Shown: positions 22,400-35,605, counted from the stretch's first letter. The stretch is 64,000 nt of DNA from Plotosus lineatus (GCA_024760905.1 CM045735.1:29199249-29263248), one strand, 5' to 3'. The notes: a model not told the origin generated them from the sequence alone. Made by a program: numbers and translations.

Positions 22400-22716
22400 G
22401 TTTAAATGAATCCTACAGGTATACAGATTGTTTTGCAATGCATCAGGAATTCATAAATTTATTTCAAATTTTTACAAGTACAGTAATTAAAGATGAAGAT
22501 ATCCAGCCTAGAATGCAAAGAGATTGCAAAATAAATTGCTTTTAGGCAATTTATGAAATAGCTTGGTGACCATCAAGAACCTTGACTAAAATCTTTTGCA
22601 AAAACTGTAGAAACTTTCAGGGTCTCCTAAAAGAAAATTAATATAATTTGCAAGCAGTGGTGAGAAATTTCAGACAAATGTGATACACATCAGTAAGCTC
22701 AGTCCTGCAAGTAATC

Positions 22717-23105
22717 TTCTTCTTCTTTTCCTTTCGGCTGCTCCCTTCAGGGGTTGCCACAGCGAATCATCTGTCTCCATATCATTCTGTCCTCTGTATC
22801 TTCTTCTCTTACACCAACTACCGTCATGTCTTCCTTCACCACATCCATAAATCTTCTCTTTGGTCTTCCTCTCGGCCTTTTGTCTGGCACTTCCAACCTC
22901 AGCATCCTACTACCAATATACTCACTATCCCTCATCTGTACATGTCCAAACCATCGAAATCTAGCCTCTCTGACTTTGCCTCCAAAACCTCTTACATGTG
23001 CTGTCCCTCTGATGTACACATTCCTGATCCTATCCATCCTCGTTACTCCCAAAGAGAACCTCAACATTTTCAATTCTGCTACCTCCAGCTCTGCCTCCTG
23101 TCTTT
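22717..23105 (-). mobile_element. RTE-like LINE, 3' fragment
   Basis: The 108-codon frame 22747-23073 (MKMLRFSLGVTRMDRIRNVY to the GNP end) is the LINE C-terminus. A 3' UTR and an AAG-type tail follow at 22717. Strong 5' truncation is usual for LINE insertions. Confidence 0.88.
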
Positions 23106-23336
23106 TTCACACACAAAACTGGCATCACAAAAGTTGTAGTTTGCCCGCAGATGACTCCTTCAAACGTGCCATTAGGTACCACCAGGTATCAATGTCTGCT
23201 TTTGCATGAACTGTACATCATATTCCCTGCAGTGGGCTCCATAGACCATGGGTCCTGTACAAAACACAACTAGAATATCATGACATGCTTACCAATGTCC
23301 TAACACGTGGAAACTGTTATTAGCAGAAACAGTCAT

Positions 23337-23683
23337 TCATTCATTTTCTAAACCGCTTAATCCTAATTATGGTCACGGAGAGGCTGGCACCAATCTCAGC
23401 CAACTTCGGGTGAGGGCGAGGTACACCCTGGACAGCCCGCCAGGCCATTGCAGGGCCAGCACTCACAAAACCATTTACACCTAGGAGAGTTTTGGAACAG
23501 CCAATTAACCTACTGTACATGTTTTTCGACTGTGGGAGGAAACCAGAGTACACGGAGGAAACACATGCAAGCATGGGGAGAACAGGCAAACTCCACACAG
23601 AAACGCCCAAGCTGGGAATCAAACCCAAGACCTTCTTGCTGTGAGGCAGACGTGCTAACCACTATGCCACTGTGCTGCTCTAG
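23337..23683 (-). mobile_element. SINE family B (V-SINE-like), near full length
   Basis: On the minus strand: head GCACAGTGGCATAGTGGTTA with CCTCACAGCAAGAAGG, core GAGTTTGCCTGTTCTCCCCA and GTGTACTCTGGTTTCCTCCC, tail AGGATTAAGCGGTTTAGAAA and GAATGAATGAC. Confidence 0.9.
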
Positions 23684-23689
23684 CTGAAA

Positions 23690-24080
23690 CATTAAGAAAA
23701 CAAATTATATTTGAGATGACTTATTACTTTTATGGTTTAAGGTCACTTCCAGTACCAGCACCAGTACTTTTACTCTAGTAGGGCTTTTGTTTCACCTTTT
23801 TTTTTCATCTTAAAGCATGGTAATGTTGATGTTGCTTGTGATATACTGTGCTTAACTGTTATTTTGATTCAAGTATCATCCACCTAGAATAATGATTTAT
23901 GATCCATAGGCAGTGGACCAATCAGATCATCGCTACAGGCTACACGATCAAAAAGAAAGCTTCACTATATTGTTGAAAACATATACCTGATCTGTGGTAT
24001 GTCTCCAAACTGTTGCTAAAGCGATGGATGTATACATATGTATAGTAAAACTTCTATGCAGTAAAATTTCTCTTCACTAA
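23690..24080. other. Non-coding stretch, nothing recognised
   Basis: No open frame of note, no repeat signature seen. Confidence 0.4.
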
Positions 24081-24089
24081 GAGAACCAA

Positions 24090-24350
24090 ACACATCTCAA
24101 CATGATTCCTCTATGCACAAAGCAAAGTCCATGAAGCAATGATTTGTCAAAGTTGGAGCGTAAAATCTCACATTGAGCCCAGACCTCAACTTCGCTAAAC
24201 ACCTTTGTGATAAACTGTGCCTGTGGCCACTTTGCAAGATATTAGTGTCTGATTTGACTAACGCTATTATGAGAGAATGAGCAACTCAACACAGCCATAA
24301 AACAAAAACCTTTAGAAATGTTGGAATTCGTGTAGCATTCTACTAACAAT
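24090..24350 (+). mobile_element. Tc1-like transposase fragment, degraded
   Basis: Nucleotide order follows the C-terminal third of fish Tc1 transposases: ATGCACAAAGCAAAGTCCAT, GAGCCCAGACCTCAACTTCG, AACACCTTTGTGATAAACTG, and a GACTAACGCTATTATG segment. Many substitutions and stops make it an old relic. Confidence 0.7.
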
Positions 24351-24585
24351 TATCTTCTTCATCTTGAATTACTTGGCTTTTTTGAAATAATTTTAAGGTA
24401 ATGCATTTTCAACAAGTGGATTAAATGGAAATTTTGGAAAGGTAGTCACAAAAAAGTATTCACAAGCCATTGCATAAACACATGGTGAGTGCATATTTTA
24501 TTAGGGCCCAAGGGAAGGATATGATTTGATACACACCTGTACACAGCAGCCTCACCATGTCGGAATGTGTGCATCTGTAGTTTTT

Positions 24586-24587
<2 letters not shown>

Positions 24588-24618
<31 letters not shown>
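24588..24618. repeat. (GT)n microsatellite
   Basis: About 15 GT units. Confidence 0.9.
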
Positions 24619-24622
<4 letters not shown>

Positions 24623-25187
24623 TATTTGAATAGTTTGAGTTTAAAACAGATAAATGGAGATAAGTTATATTTTAAGGCTCCTGAAATTTTTCTTTTTTGT
24701 AAAGCTTATTAAAAATAGTTTTTGTCACAATTAATACAATGACACTCATCTGTTTTTGAATTCTAACTCTTCATGTGTATTTACATAAAAACTGCAATTG
24801 GTGTGATGCGCAGGTGTCAGCTATATCAGCAGGACTTGGAAGAAAGAAGTCCGGCTAAGCCTAATCACCATTCACACTCAAGCCATACTCCATCTTCATT
24901 ATTAAGACTGGTGCATTTTGGGGAGCTTGATGAGCTAACGGAGTCATTGGCACTAGGATGTAAAGTATTCTCTTCCTTCTAATTTTAGGAACGATCAGAA
25001 TGTTTCTCATGCGGTAGAAAAATCTTAGTTCTATAGTACAAAAAGCAAATGATAATCCCAGTACATGTAATACAAGTGCTTCTTTTTATTTTTTTATAAC
25101 ACCGTGTATTAGAATTTGTCTCCTCTATGTATTACATGTGAGAGCAGTAAGGGCAATGTCTCATCACAGCAATAAATGGAAAAACAT

Positions 25188-25528
25188 CTTCATTTCCTTT
25201 CGTCTTTTTCCCTTTTCCAGGGAATCATTTGATTTGCATGTTTAATCTGGCATAGGATTTTACATTAGATGCCCTTCCTGACACAACTCTTTTAGCAAGG
25301 GGCAGAAACATGCTGATGGCTATGCAGCCTACTCTTTACGAAAGTCAGCAATGATTCTTTTACATGCCTCACACCATAGACAGTGAGAGACATGGCCGGC
25401 CTTTGATAACACAGTTAGCCCCACAGGGGGCATTGACAACCTTGTGGCGAGTGGGACTCGAACCCCCAACAGCGATCAGCTGGATCAGCAATCCAGTGCC
25501 CTTTACCACCAGGCCACCACTGCCCCCT
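25188..25528 (-). mobile_element. SINE family A, full length with target duplication
   Basis: Minus-strand head GGGGCAGTGGTGGCCTGGTG, B box GGTTCGAGTCC, body, and RTE-type tail ending AAAGGAAATGAAGATG. Perfect 17 bp flanks AATAAATGGAAAAACAT lie at 25171-25187 and 25529-25545. Confidence 0.95.
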
Positions 25529-25603
25529 AATAAATGGAAAAACATACACCCAACAATTCCCACAATATCTATATTGGTACAATAAATGTATTTAAAGCTA
25601 AAT

Positions 25604-25918
25604 GTGGGGGCAGCCAAAGCCTAATGAATAGAGAAGTGGCTTTGAAACTGAAAGTTCCCTGGTTTTATTCTCAAACCAGCAGGAAAAATGTGTGGTGATG
25701 GGGGGATGAGCTGCACCATCCCTTCCTCCACCCTCATCGATGACGTGCCCTTGAGCAAGGCACCTAACCCCAAACTGCTCTCAGCGCACCCCAATCTGTA
25801 GCAGCCTACTGCTCCGGGTGTATGTATGTGTGTGCTCACTGTTTACAGGGGCGTGTTCACTTTGGATGGGTTAAATGCAGAGGAAATAAATTCCTTGGCA
25901 GGATTAATATAGTATAGC
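25604..25918 (+). mobile_element. SINE family C, full length
   Basis: Head with AATGAATAGAGAAGTGGCTT and a weak B box, middle CCCTTGAGCAAGGCACCTAA, a short GT-rich part, then CACTTTGGATGGGTTAAATG and AGAGGAAATAAATTCC. It matches a SINE type widespread in fishes. An AAT microsatellite follows as tail (25919-25991). Confidence 0.8.
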
Positions 25919-25939
25919 AATAATAATAATAATAATAAT

Positions 25940-25970
<31 letters not shown>

Positions 25971-25991
25971 GTAATAATAATAATAATAATA
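25919..25991. repeat. (AAT)n microsatellite, SINE tail
   Basis: About 24 AAT units with single changes, starting at the 3' end of the family C SINE. Confidence 0.9.
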
Positions 25992-26214
25992 TCTAAATAA
26001 AAAAAACTAGTGGAAATTCTTTACTAATGCTTTACACCATGATATCTATTGTTTACAGGAAACATGCATGGCAGATAATCAGAAGACTGATTTCAAACTA
26101 TTACATAGAAGACTCTATGTCAGAGCTTAAGCATGATAAATGTTCAGTAAGTCATGGGGTCTGTAGTGAAATGTCCGTCTATCATAATGTCAAGCATGAT
26201 TATTGTTGTAAAAA

Positions 26215-26476
26215 TATTAATAGTCTACTTATACATCTTAATTCCAACACAATTTGGTTTTAGGAAGAATTGCTTGATCTGTGGCACTATTAGACACATT
26301 CTAGAAGAAGAACGGAACCCACTTTAGGTGTATTTTATTGATTTATAAGCTGCATATGATTCTGTAAGAGGCATTTTTTGAGTTTGGAAAGCTACCTTTG
26401 GTGCCCAAACTGATTCTCCACATTTAGAGCTCTATATAGTAGCACTAGGGCCTTTCTAAAATGTGTGGGATGTTAT

Positions 26477-26533
<57 letters not shown>

Positions 26534-27245
26534 ATGCCAACTAGGAGCTCTGAAGGTCCTGCCATCTTTAACACATACTTGGACTTTGTCATGCATTGTG
26601 CCAAAAATATATTTCTAGTCTTCCCTACCATTGTTGCACAAATAGAATTTACTATACCAAACTAAATATCACGCTGCTTCCTCCATACTAGTACATCTTA
26701 TGGCGCAATAAGAGTTTCTTAGTTGATGTACAGAGACAACAATGTGGTGTTCTCTGGAAACCTGGACAAGCTGAAAATAATAGTTAAATATATTGTATGA
26801 CAAAACTTTCGATAGATTTGGGTTACATGCAGTATGTCCTACAAGAAAACGGAGTGGCCCTCTCAAAACAGCTCTCGAGTGGCACATTGACAAGATTCAA
26901 CCAGAGATCGCTTTTAATGTGGATGAGAACATTAAAGAACAGGAAAGCCTTCTAACCATCAGTGGGACGTCTTTAAAGAATGTGAGAACATTACAATATC
27001 CGTGACATCTCAGCTGTTATTCCAACAATAGCTCAACAGATTTCCTGCATCTCAGAATAGCTTCAGCTTATGAGAAATGGAATAATACCTCAGCACTCAT
27101 ATAAAAATTCTCACAGCATGTGTACAATACCACCTATTATACAGTGTCCAAGTATGGGTACTGATCCATGCTAAACTCAACAAGATTGAGGTGGTATGGA
27201 AGAGTTTCTTAAGGAAAATGATAGCTGGAGGATTTACATAGGTTT
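26215..27245 (+). pseudogene. Ancient non-LTR reverse transcriptase relic
   Basis: Conceptual translation around 26248-26370 gives GFRKNCLICGTIRHILEEER, then a FIDL-stop-AAYDSVRG segment, corresponding to the RT motifs around the first catalytic aspartate. At 26733-26795 YRDNNVVFSGNLDKLKIIVK corresponds to the YADD region with the first catalytic residues altered. At 27110-27235 a thumb-like region follows. A (GT)n run is inserted at 26480-26531. Frameshifts and stops are many. It is clearly not the RTE-like family of the other copies; the clade is unresolved. Confidence 0.6.
26480..26531. repeat. (GT)n microsatellite inside the RT relic
   Basis: About 26 GT units. Confidence 0.9.
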
Positions 27246-27795
27246 ACATGAGCTATGCTAAATACAACCCCTAGCAGACTTCTGTCAAATACCATATCGT
27301 ATATCCCAAGAATAACAGTTCCATTCAAAAATAAGTATTGTTTGGAAAAGACAGTAATGGCACAATTTGAGAATACCCTGTCCATGGATAAGGCACAACA
27401 ACTACCCTTCGTGATGAACATTTCCAGCACCCAAGCAGATGCATACCAAGGCCAAGCATGCTTTGAGAGAAAAATTGTTGATTATGATATAATTTAATTC
27501 TTGATGGCACGATATTTTTTACCTATTAAATAGCTTCACTGCTTGACACTAGTAGACAACTTGCAGCCACCATGGTTTTTCAAAGCCTACTTTTACAATT
27601 CAAAATGTCACAAATGAAGAAAAAATTGGATAGACTATATATATTTTTTTATCGTCATGAACATCTAATGTGACCAACTCCTCTTTGTGAAAATGTTTTC
27701 TGATGTCCAAATAGAAGCTGTCTGGAGAGTCTGTGCAGTTTTGGGTATTACTTTCAGGCTCTGTGAAAGACATTACCAGACAACAATTCATAATT

Positions 27796-27796
<1 letters not shown>
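27246..27796. other. Non-coding stretch
   Basis: Short frames only. It may be further degraded LINE sequence, because it continues from the RT relic. No signature was recognised. Confidence 0.35.
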
Positions 27797-27870
<74 letters not shown>

Positions 27871-27877
27871 CACACAA
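27797..27877. repeat. (CA)n microsatellite
   Basis: About 40 CA units with one CG interruption. Confidence 0.95.
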
Positions 27878-27935
27878 ATAAAAAGTTGATGTATAATAGA
27901 CATTTTGCTGTGTAGAGTCTCACAGAAAGCACGTA

Positions 27936-28484
27936 CAAGGGGTGGACAAAATAATGGAAACACCTAACATTTTGGCATCATAATCTTTGAATATAATTTA
28001 AACAATCAAAACTTGGCATATGTATTGATTCATACAACTTGTGACTTGTTTCCAAAGGAATTTTAAGTTCTTCGGTTAGAATACCCTCCAACTCTTTTAG
28101 AGACAATGGCGGACTTGTGCTTTGCTGAGGACGTTTTTCCCTCTCTTTCGAAGGCAGTCATTACTTTTGAGACAGTACCTCTTGATACACCGAACATTTG
28201 GGCAGTTTTTGTTACACTAGCGCCGACCATACGAGCACCAACAATTTGGCCTCTTTTAAAATCTGAGAGGTCTGCCATTATGGGGTATGATTAATGTTTT
28301 CAATATCTGCTAATGTTTTCAGTATCTGAAAAAGAAAAAAAACAGTTATTTTACGTCAACATATCAAATAACCAAATTATTATACAAAAAATAATAACAT
28401 ATGCTAAGTTTTGATTGTTTAAATTATGTTCAAAGATTATGATGCCAAAATGTTAGGTGTTTCCATTATTTTGTCCACCCCCTG
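27936..28484 (-). mobile_element. Tc1-like MITE with only the DNA-binding part of the transposase
   Basis: Inverted ends of more than 80 bp (left starts CAAGGGGTGGACAAAATAAT; right, complemented, CAGGGGGTGGACAAAATAAT), with TA outside both. The minus-strand frame 28063-28278 codes for the N-terminal helix-turn-helix (MADLSDFKRGQIVGARMVGA, VTKTAQMFGVSRGTVSKVM). It is then cut, with no DDE catalytic region. The 549 bp element is an internally deleted Tc1. Such a product could bind transposon ends without cutting, but its expression is unknown. Confidence 0.9.
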
Positions 28485-28507
28485 TAAATGTCATGGTACA
28501 TCATACT

Positions 28508-31500
28508 TCTTCTTCTTCTTCTTCTTTTACTTTCGGCTGCTCCCTTCAGGGGTCGCCACAGCAAATCATCCGCCTCCACCTCACCCTGTCCTCCGCATCT
28601 TCTTTTCTGACTCCAACGACCTTCATGTCTTCCTTCACCACATCCATAAATCTCTTCTTCGGTCTTCCTCGAGGCCTTCTGCCTGGTAGTTCCAACCTCA
28701 GCATCCTACTGCCAATATACTCACTATCCCTCCTCTGTACATGTCCAAACCATCTCAATCTAGCCTCTCTGACTTTGTCTCCAAAACATCTTACGTGGGC
28801 TGTCCCTCTGATATACTCATTTCTGATCCTATCCATCCTCGTTACTCCCAGGAGAACCTCAACATTTTCATCTCCGCTACCTCCAGCTCTGCCTCCTGCC
28901 TTTTCCTCAGCGCCACTGTTTCTAAGCCATACAACATCGCTGGCCTCACCACCATCTTGTACACTTTTCCCTTCATTCTTGCTGACACTCTCCTATCGCA
29001 CATCACACCGGATACTTTTCTCCAACCATTCCAGCCTGCCTGCACACGCTTCTTCACCTCTTTTCCACACTCTCCATTGCTCTGGATTGTTGAGCCTAAG
29101 TACTTAAAATCCTCCACCTTCGTTATCTCTGCTCCCTGTAACATCACCGTTCCTCCTGGGTCCTTCTCATTCACACACATGTATTCTGATTTTCTGAGGC
29201 TAACCTTCATTCCTCTCCTTTCCAGGGCATACCTCCACCTCTCTAGATTTTCCTGCACTTGTTCTCTGCTCTCACTACAGATCACGATGTCATCTGCAAA
29301 CATCATAGTCCATGGAGATTCTTGTCTCACCTCGTCTGTCAGCCTGTCCATCACCATAGCAAACAAGAAGGGCTCAGAGCTGAGCCTTGAAGCAGTCCCA
29401 CCTCCACCTTGAATTCGTCGGTCACACCAACAGCACACCTCACCACTGTCTTACATCTCTCATACATGTCCTGCACCACTCTAACATACTTCTCTGCCAC
29501 TCCAGACTTCCTCATGCAATACCACAGTTCTTCTCTTGGCACCCTGTCATATGCTTTTTCCAGATCCACAAAGGCACAATGTAGCTCCCTCTGACCTTCT
29601 CTGTACTTCTCTATTAACATCCTCAAGGCAAACATTGCATCTGTGGTGCTCTTTCTTGGGATGAATCCAAACTGTTGTTCACAAATGCTGACCTCTGCCC
29701 TTAGTCTAGCTTCCACTATTCTTTCCCATAACTTCATCGTATGGCTCATCAACTTTATCCCTCTGTAGTTGCTGCAACTCTGCACGTCTCCCTTGTTCTT
29801 AAAAATGGGCACCAGCACACTTCTCCTCCACTCCTCCGGCATCTGCTCACTCTCTAGTACCTTGTTGAATGTTCTTGTCAGAAAATCTACTGCTACCTCT
29901 CCTAGACACTTCCATACCTCCACAGGGATATCATCAGGACCAACTGCCTTTCCATTCTTCATCCTCTTCAATGCCCTTCTCACTTCACCCTTACTGAGCT
30001 TTGCTACATCCTGCTCCTCAATGGTTACCTCTTCTACTCTTTTTTCTCTCTCATTTTCCTCATTCATCAGCTCTTCAAAATACTCTTTCCATCTTCCCAG
30101 CACACTTCTGTCATCAGTCAATACATTTCCCTCTCTGTCCTTTATCAATCTAACTTGCTGCACGTCCTTCCCATCTCTATTTCTCTGCTGTGCCAACCTG
30201 TATAGATCATTTTCTCCTCTTTACTACCCAACCTATCATACAAGTCATCATACGCCCTCTGTTTGGCCTTAGCCACTGCTACTTTCGTCTTACGCTGTGT
30301 CTCCCTGTACTCCTGTTTACTCTCTTCGGTCCTCTCAATGTCCCACTTCTTCTTGGCTAACCTTTTCCTTTGTACACACTCCTGCACTTCCTCATTCCAC
30401 CACCAAGTCTCCTTATCTACTTTCCTTCCAGAGGACACACCAAGTACTCTCCTACCTGTGTCCCTGATCACATTTGCTGTGGTTGTCCAGTCATTTGGAA
30501 GCACTTCCTGGCCACCCAAAGCCTGTTTCAACTCCTCCTTGAAGACAACATGACACTCTTCCTTTTTCAGCTTCCACCACTTTGTCTTCTGCTCTGCCTT
30601 TGCCTTTTTCACCTTTCTCACCATCAGAGTCATCCTGCACACCACCATCTTATGCTGTTTGGCAACACTCTCACCCACGATGACTTTGCAGTCACTGACT
30701 TCCTTCAAATTACATCGCCTACACAAGATGTAGTCTACCTGTGTGTGCCTACCTCCGCTTTCATAAGTCACCCTATGCTCCTGTTTCTTCTCAAAGAAAG
30801 TATTCACCACAGCCATTTCCATCCTTTTTTCAAAATCTATCAACATCTGTTCTTCTGCGTTCCTGTCCTGGATACCAAACCTGCCCATCACTTCCTCGTC
30901 CCCTCTGTTGCCTGCCCCAACATGTCCATTGAAGTCTGCACCTATGACCACTCTTTCACCTCTGGGGGTACTCTGCATCACTTCATCTAATTCCCTCCAG
31001 AATCTCTCCTTCTCTTCTAGCTCACATCCTGCCTGTGGGGCATAAGCACTAACAACATTGAGCATTACACCTTCAATTTCTAACTTGAGATTCATCACTC
31101 TGTCTGACACTCTTTTCACTTTTAGAACATTCCTGACAAACTCCTCCTTCAAGATGACTCCGACTCCATTTCTCTTCCCATCCACACCGTGATAAAATAG
31201 CTTAAACCCTGCTCCTAAGCTTTTAGCTTTGCTACCTTTTCACCTGGTCTCCTGAACACACAGTATGTCCACCTTCCTCCTCTGCATCATGTCAACCAGC
31301 TCTCTCCCTTTTCTGTGCATAGTTCCAACATTCAAAGTCCCCACTCTCAGTCCTAGACTCATGCCTTTCCTCTTCTCTCTCTGCCTACGGACACGCCTCC
31401 CACCTCTCCTTCTTCGACGTCTTCGACCAACAGTAGTCCAATTTCCATCAGCACCCTGTTGATTTACAGCACTGATGGCAGTCGTTGTTAACCCGGGCCT

Positions 31501-31671
31501 CGACCGATCCGGTATGGAGGTAATACTTTTGATTTGCATCATCAATAATTGGCATTGGTTTTACGTCGGATGCCCTTCCTGACACAACCCTCTGCATTTC
31601 TCCGGGCTTGGGACCGGCATGAGGGGGAGAGACACTGGTTAGTGCCCCCCCCCCCCACCTCATGGCTGCAT
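28508..31671 (-). mobile_element. RTE-like LINE, full length, recent insertion
   Basis: Flanked by a perfect 19 bp target duplication TGTCATGGTACATCATACT (28489-28507 and 31672-31690). Length is 3164 bp, from the C-run 5' end to the AAG-type tail. It keeps the endonuclease (GTLNVGTM, VQETR, VIGADFNGHVGAGN, TQVDYILC), the [11 protein letters not shown] motif, and reverse transcriptase with [12 protein letters not shown] and FADD. Lesions relative to the intact 50.6 kb copy: a stop replacing the tryptophan of TRWKG near 31237, a one-base deletion near 30220, a one-base deletion near 29372, and a codon loss near 28850. Because few lesions exist and the flanks are perfect, insertion was probably recent. 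Confidence 0.95.
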
Positions 31672-31690
31672 TGTCATGGTACATCATACT

Positions 31691-32050
31691 ATACTTGATA
31701 CATATATTTCTGTAATACCTAAATGCTTACAGTAGATATATCTACAGATAGGTGTCCAAGACTAGTGTTGTAAAAGTGAGGATCATTTGAGGGCTTAATG
31801 AACTTCATTTGATGTCTGCATTGGTTGTGTCATCTGTCTGTAAGTTTAAATATCAGTTAACAACTTCATGTTCTATTTTCCTGTTAATCTCGCATGTTGT
31901 TTTGATTGATGAAAGCTTGACTGCATACATAATGAAGATTCTGTTTTTTAATTCTGTCTCTGTTATTCTGAGTGTGAGTAGCGGTCTATGAGCCTGTATT
32001 GTTTGGGTTTGGGCTTCAGTGGTTTTTTTATGCATGAATGCACATATACC

Positions 32051-32052
<2 letters not shown>
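31691..32052. other. Spacer between two LINEs
   Basis: No gene or element was recognised. A (GT)n run starts at the end (32053-32096). Confidence 0.4.

Positions 32053-32107
<55 letters not shown>
32053..32107. repeat. GT then TA microsatellite
   Basis: About 22 GT units then a few TA units, directly before a LINE 5' end. Confidence 0.9.
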
Positions 32108-32108
<1 letters not shown>

Positions 32109-34799
32109 CAAGTGCCCGCCCTCACGCAGGTCCCAAGCCCGGATAAATGCAGAGGGTTGCGACAGGAAGGGCATCCGGCGTAAAACTTTTGCCAGAATAC
32201 AAAATGCAAACCGTAAAGACAAATTTCATACTGGATCGGTCGAAGCCCAGGTTAACAACGACCGCCATCAGTGCTGTTAACCAACAGGGTGCTGGTGGAA
32301 ATTGGACTACTGTTGGTCGAAGAAGGAGAGGTTGAAGAAGGAGAGGCGGGAGGCGTGTCCGTAGGCAGAGAGAGAAGAGGAAAAGCATGAGTTTAGGACT
32401 GAGAGTAGGGACTTTGAATGTTGGAACTATGACAAGAAAAGGTAGAGAGCTGGCTGACATGATGCAAAGGAGGAAGGTGGACATACTGTGTGTTCAGGAG
32501 ACTAGGTGGAAAGGTAGCACGGCTCGAAGCTTAGGAGCGGGTTTTAAGCTGTTTTTTCATGGTGTGGATGGGAAGAGAAATGGAGTAAGAGTCATCTTGA
32601 AGGAGGGGTTGTCAGGAATGTTCTAGAAGTGAAAAGAGTGTCAGACAGAGTGATGAGTCTCAAGTTAGAAATTGAACGTGTGGTGTTCAGTGTTGTTAGT
32701 GCTTATGCCCCACAGGCAGGATGTGAGCTAGAAGAGAAGGAGAGATTCTGAAGTGACTTAGATGAAATGATGCAGAGTATCCCCAGAGGTGAAAGAGTGG
32801 TCATTGGTGCAGACTTCAATGGACATGTTGGTGCAGGCAACAGAGGGGACGAGGAAGTGATGGGCAGGTTTGGTATCCAGGACAGGAACACAGAAGGACA
32901 GATGTTGATAGATTTTTCAAAAAGGATGGAAACGGATGTGGTAAATACTGTCTTCCAGAAGAGACAGGAGCATAGGGTGACTTATAAAAGTGGAGGTAGG
33001 AGCACACAGGTAGACTACATCTTGTGCAGGCGATATAATTTGAAGGAAGTCAGTGACTGCAAAGTAGTGCAGTAGTGGGTGAGAGTGTTGCCAAACAGCA
33101 TAGGATAGTGGTGTGCAGGATGATACTGATGGTAAGAAAGGTAAAGAAGGCAAAGGCAGAACAGAAGACAAAGTGGTGGAAGCTGAAAAAGGAAGAGTGT
33201 TGTGTTGTCTTCAAGGAGGAGTTTTGGGTGGTCAGGAAGTGCTTCCAGATGACTGGACAACTACAGGTAATGTGATCAGGGAGACAGGAGAGTACTTGGC
33301 GTGTCCTCTGGAAGGACAGTAGATAAGGAGACTTGGTGGTGGAATGAGAAAGTTCAGGAGTGTGTATGGGACATAGAGAGGACCGAAGAGAGTAAACAGC
33401 AGTACAGGAAGACAGACACAGCGTAAGGCGAAGATAGCAATGTCAAAGGCCAAACAGAGGGCGTATGATGACTTGTATGCTAGGTTGGACAGTAAGGAGG
33501 GAGAAAATGATTTATACAGGTTGGCACAGCAGAGAAATAGAGATGGGAAGGACTTTTAGCAAGTTAGAGTGATTAAGGACAGAGTGGGAAACGTATTGAC
33601 TGATGACAGAAGTGTGTTGGGAAGATGGAAAGAGTACTTTGAAGAGCTGATGAATGATGAAAATGAAAGACAAAAAGAGTAGAAGAAGTGACTGTTGATG
33701 ACCAGGAAGTATCAAAGATTAGTAAGGGTGAAGTGAGGAGGGCATTGAAGAGGATGAAGAGTGGAAAGGCAGTTGGTCCTGATGACATACCGGTAGAGGT
33801 ATGGAAGTGTCTAGGAGAGATAGCAGTAGATTTTATGCCAAGAACATTCAACAAGGTCTTAGAGAGTGAGAGGATGCCAGAGGAATGGAGGAGAAGTGTG
33901 CTGGTGCCTATTTTTAAGAACAAGGGAGATGTGCAGAGCTGTGGCAACTACAGAGGGATAAAGTTGATGAGCCATACGATGAAGTTATGGGAAAGAATAG
34001 TGGAAACTAGACTAAGGGCATAGGTTGCCATTTGTGAACAACAGTTTGGTTTCATGCCAAGAAAGAGCACCACAGATGCAGTCTTTGCTTTGAGGATGTT
34101 CATAGAGAAGTACAGAGAAGGTCAGAAGGAGCTGCATTGTGCCTTTGTGGCTCTGGAGAATGCATATGACAGGGTGCCGAGAGAGGAACTGTGGTATTAC
34201 ATGAGGAAGTCTGGAGTGGCAGAGAAGTATGTTAGAGTGGTGCAGGACATGTATGAGAGATATAAGATAGTGGTGAGGTGTGCTGTCGGTGTGACAGAAG
34301 AGTTCAAGGTGGAGGTGGGACTGCATCAAGGGTCAGCTCTGAGCCCCTTCTTGTTTGCTATGGTGATGGGCAGGCTGACAGACGAGGTTAGACAAGAATC
34401 TCCATGGACTATGATGTTTGCAGATGAGATTGTGATCTGTAGTGAGAGCAGAGAACAAGTGCAGGAAAGTCTAGAGAGGTGGAGGTATGCCCTGGAAAGG
34501 AGAGGAATGAAGGTTAGCCTCAGTAAAACAGAATACATGTGTGTGAACGACAAGGACCCAAGAGGAACGGTGAGGTTACAGGGAGCAGAGATAAGGAAGG
34601 TGGAGGATTGTGAAGGTGAAGGTGAAGAAGTGTGTTCAGGCTGGTTGAAATGGTTGGAGAAAAGTGTCTGGTGTGATGTGTGATAGGAAGGTATCGGCAA
34701 GAATGAAAGGAAAAGTGTACAAGACGGTGATGAGCCCGGCGATGTTGCATGGTTTAGAAACAGTGGCCCTGGGGAAAAGACAGGAACGCTGAGATGGAG

Positions 34800-34800
<1 letters not shown>
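32108..34800 (+). mobile_element. RTE-like LINE, plus strand, lacking its 3' end
   Basis: The 5' UTR has CAAGCCCGGATAAATGCAGA and GACAGGAAGGGCATCCGGCG. Pieces of the endonuclease (32387-32626, 32767-33075) and reverse transcriptase (33688-34023, 34054-34683 with FADE in place of FADD) follow in broken frames. Several frameshifts and stops are present, for example a stop after ERF near 32750. The sequence ends at ETVALGKRQE and is replaced by a (TA)n run at 34801. The C-terminal domain and 3' UTR, which other copies keep, are absent. This copy must have lost its 3' end after insertion. Confidence 0.92.

Positions 34801-34857
<57 letters not shown>
34801..34857. repeat. (TA)n microsatellite at LINE breakpoint
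   Basis: About 28 TA units joining the broken LINE to a Tigger-like half element. Confidence 0.95.
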
Positions 34858-35230
<373 letters not shown>

Positions 35231-35234
35231 TCAT

Positions 35235-35605
<371 letters not shown>

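Noticed and set aside
32108..34800. Active LINE source copy
   Set aside because: It has stops, frameshifts, FADE in place of FADD and no 3' end.
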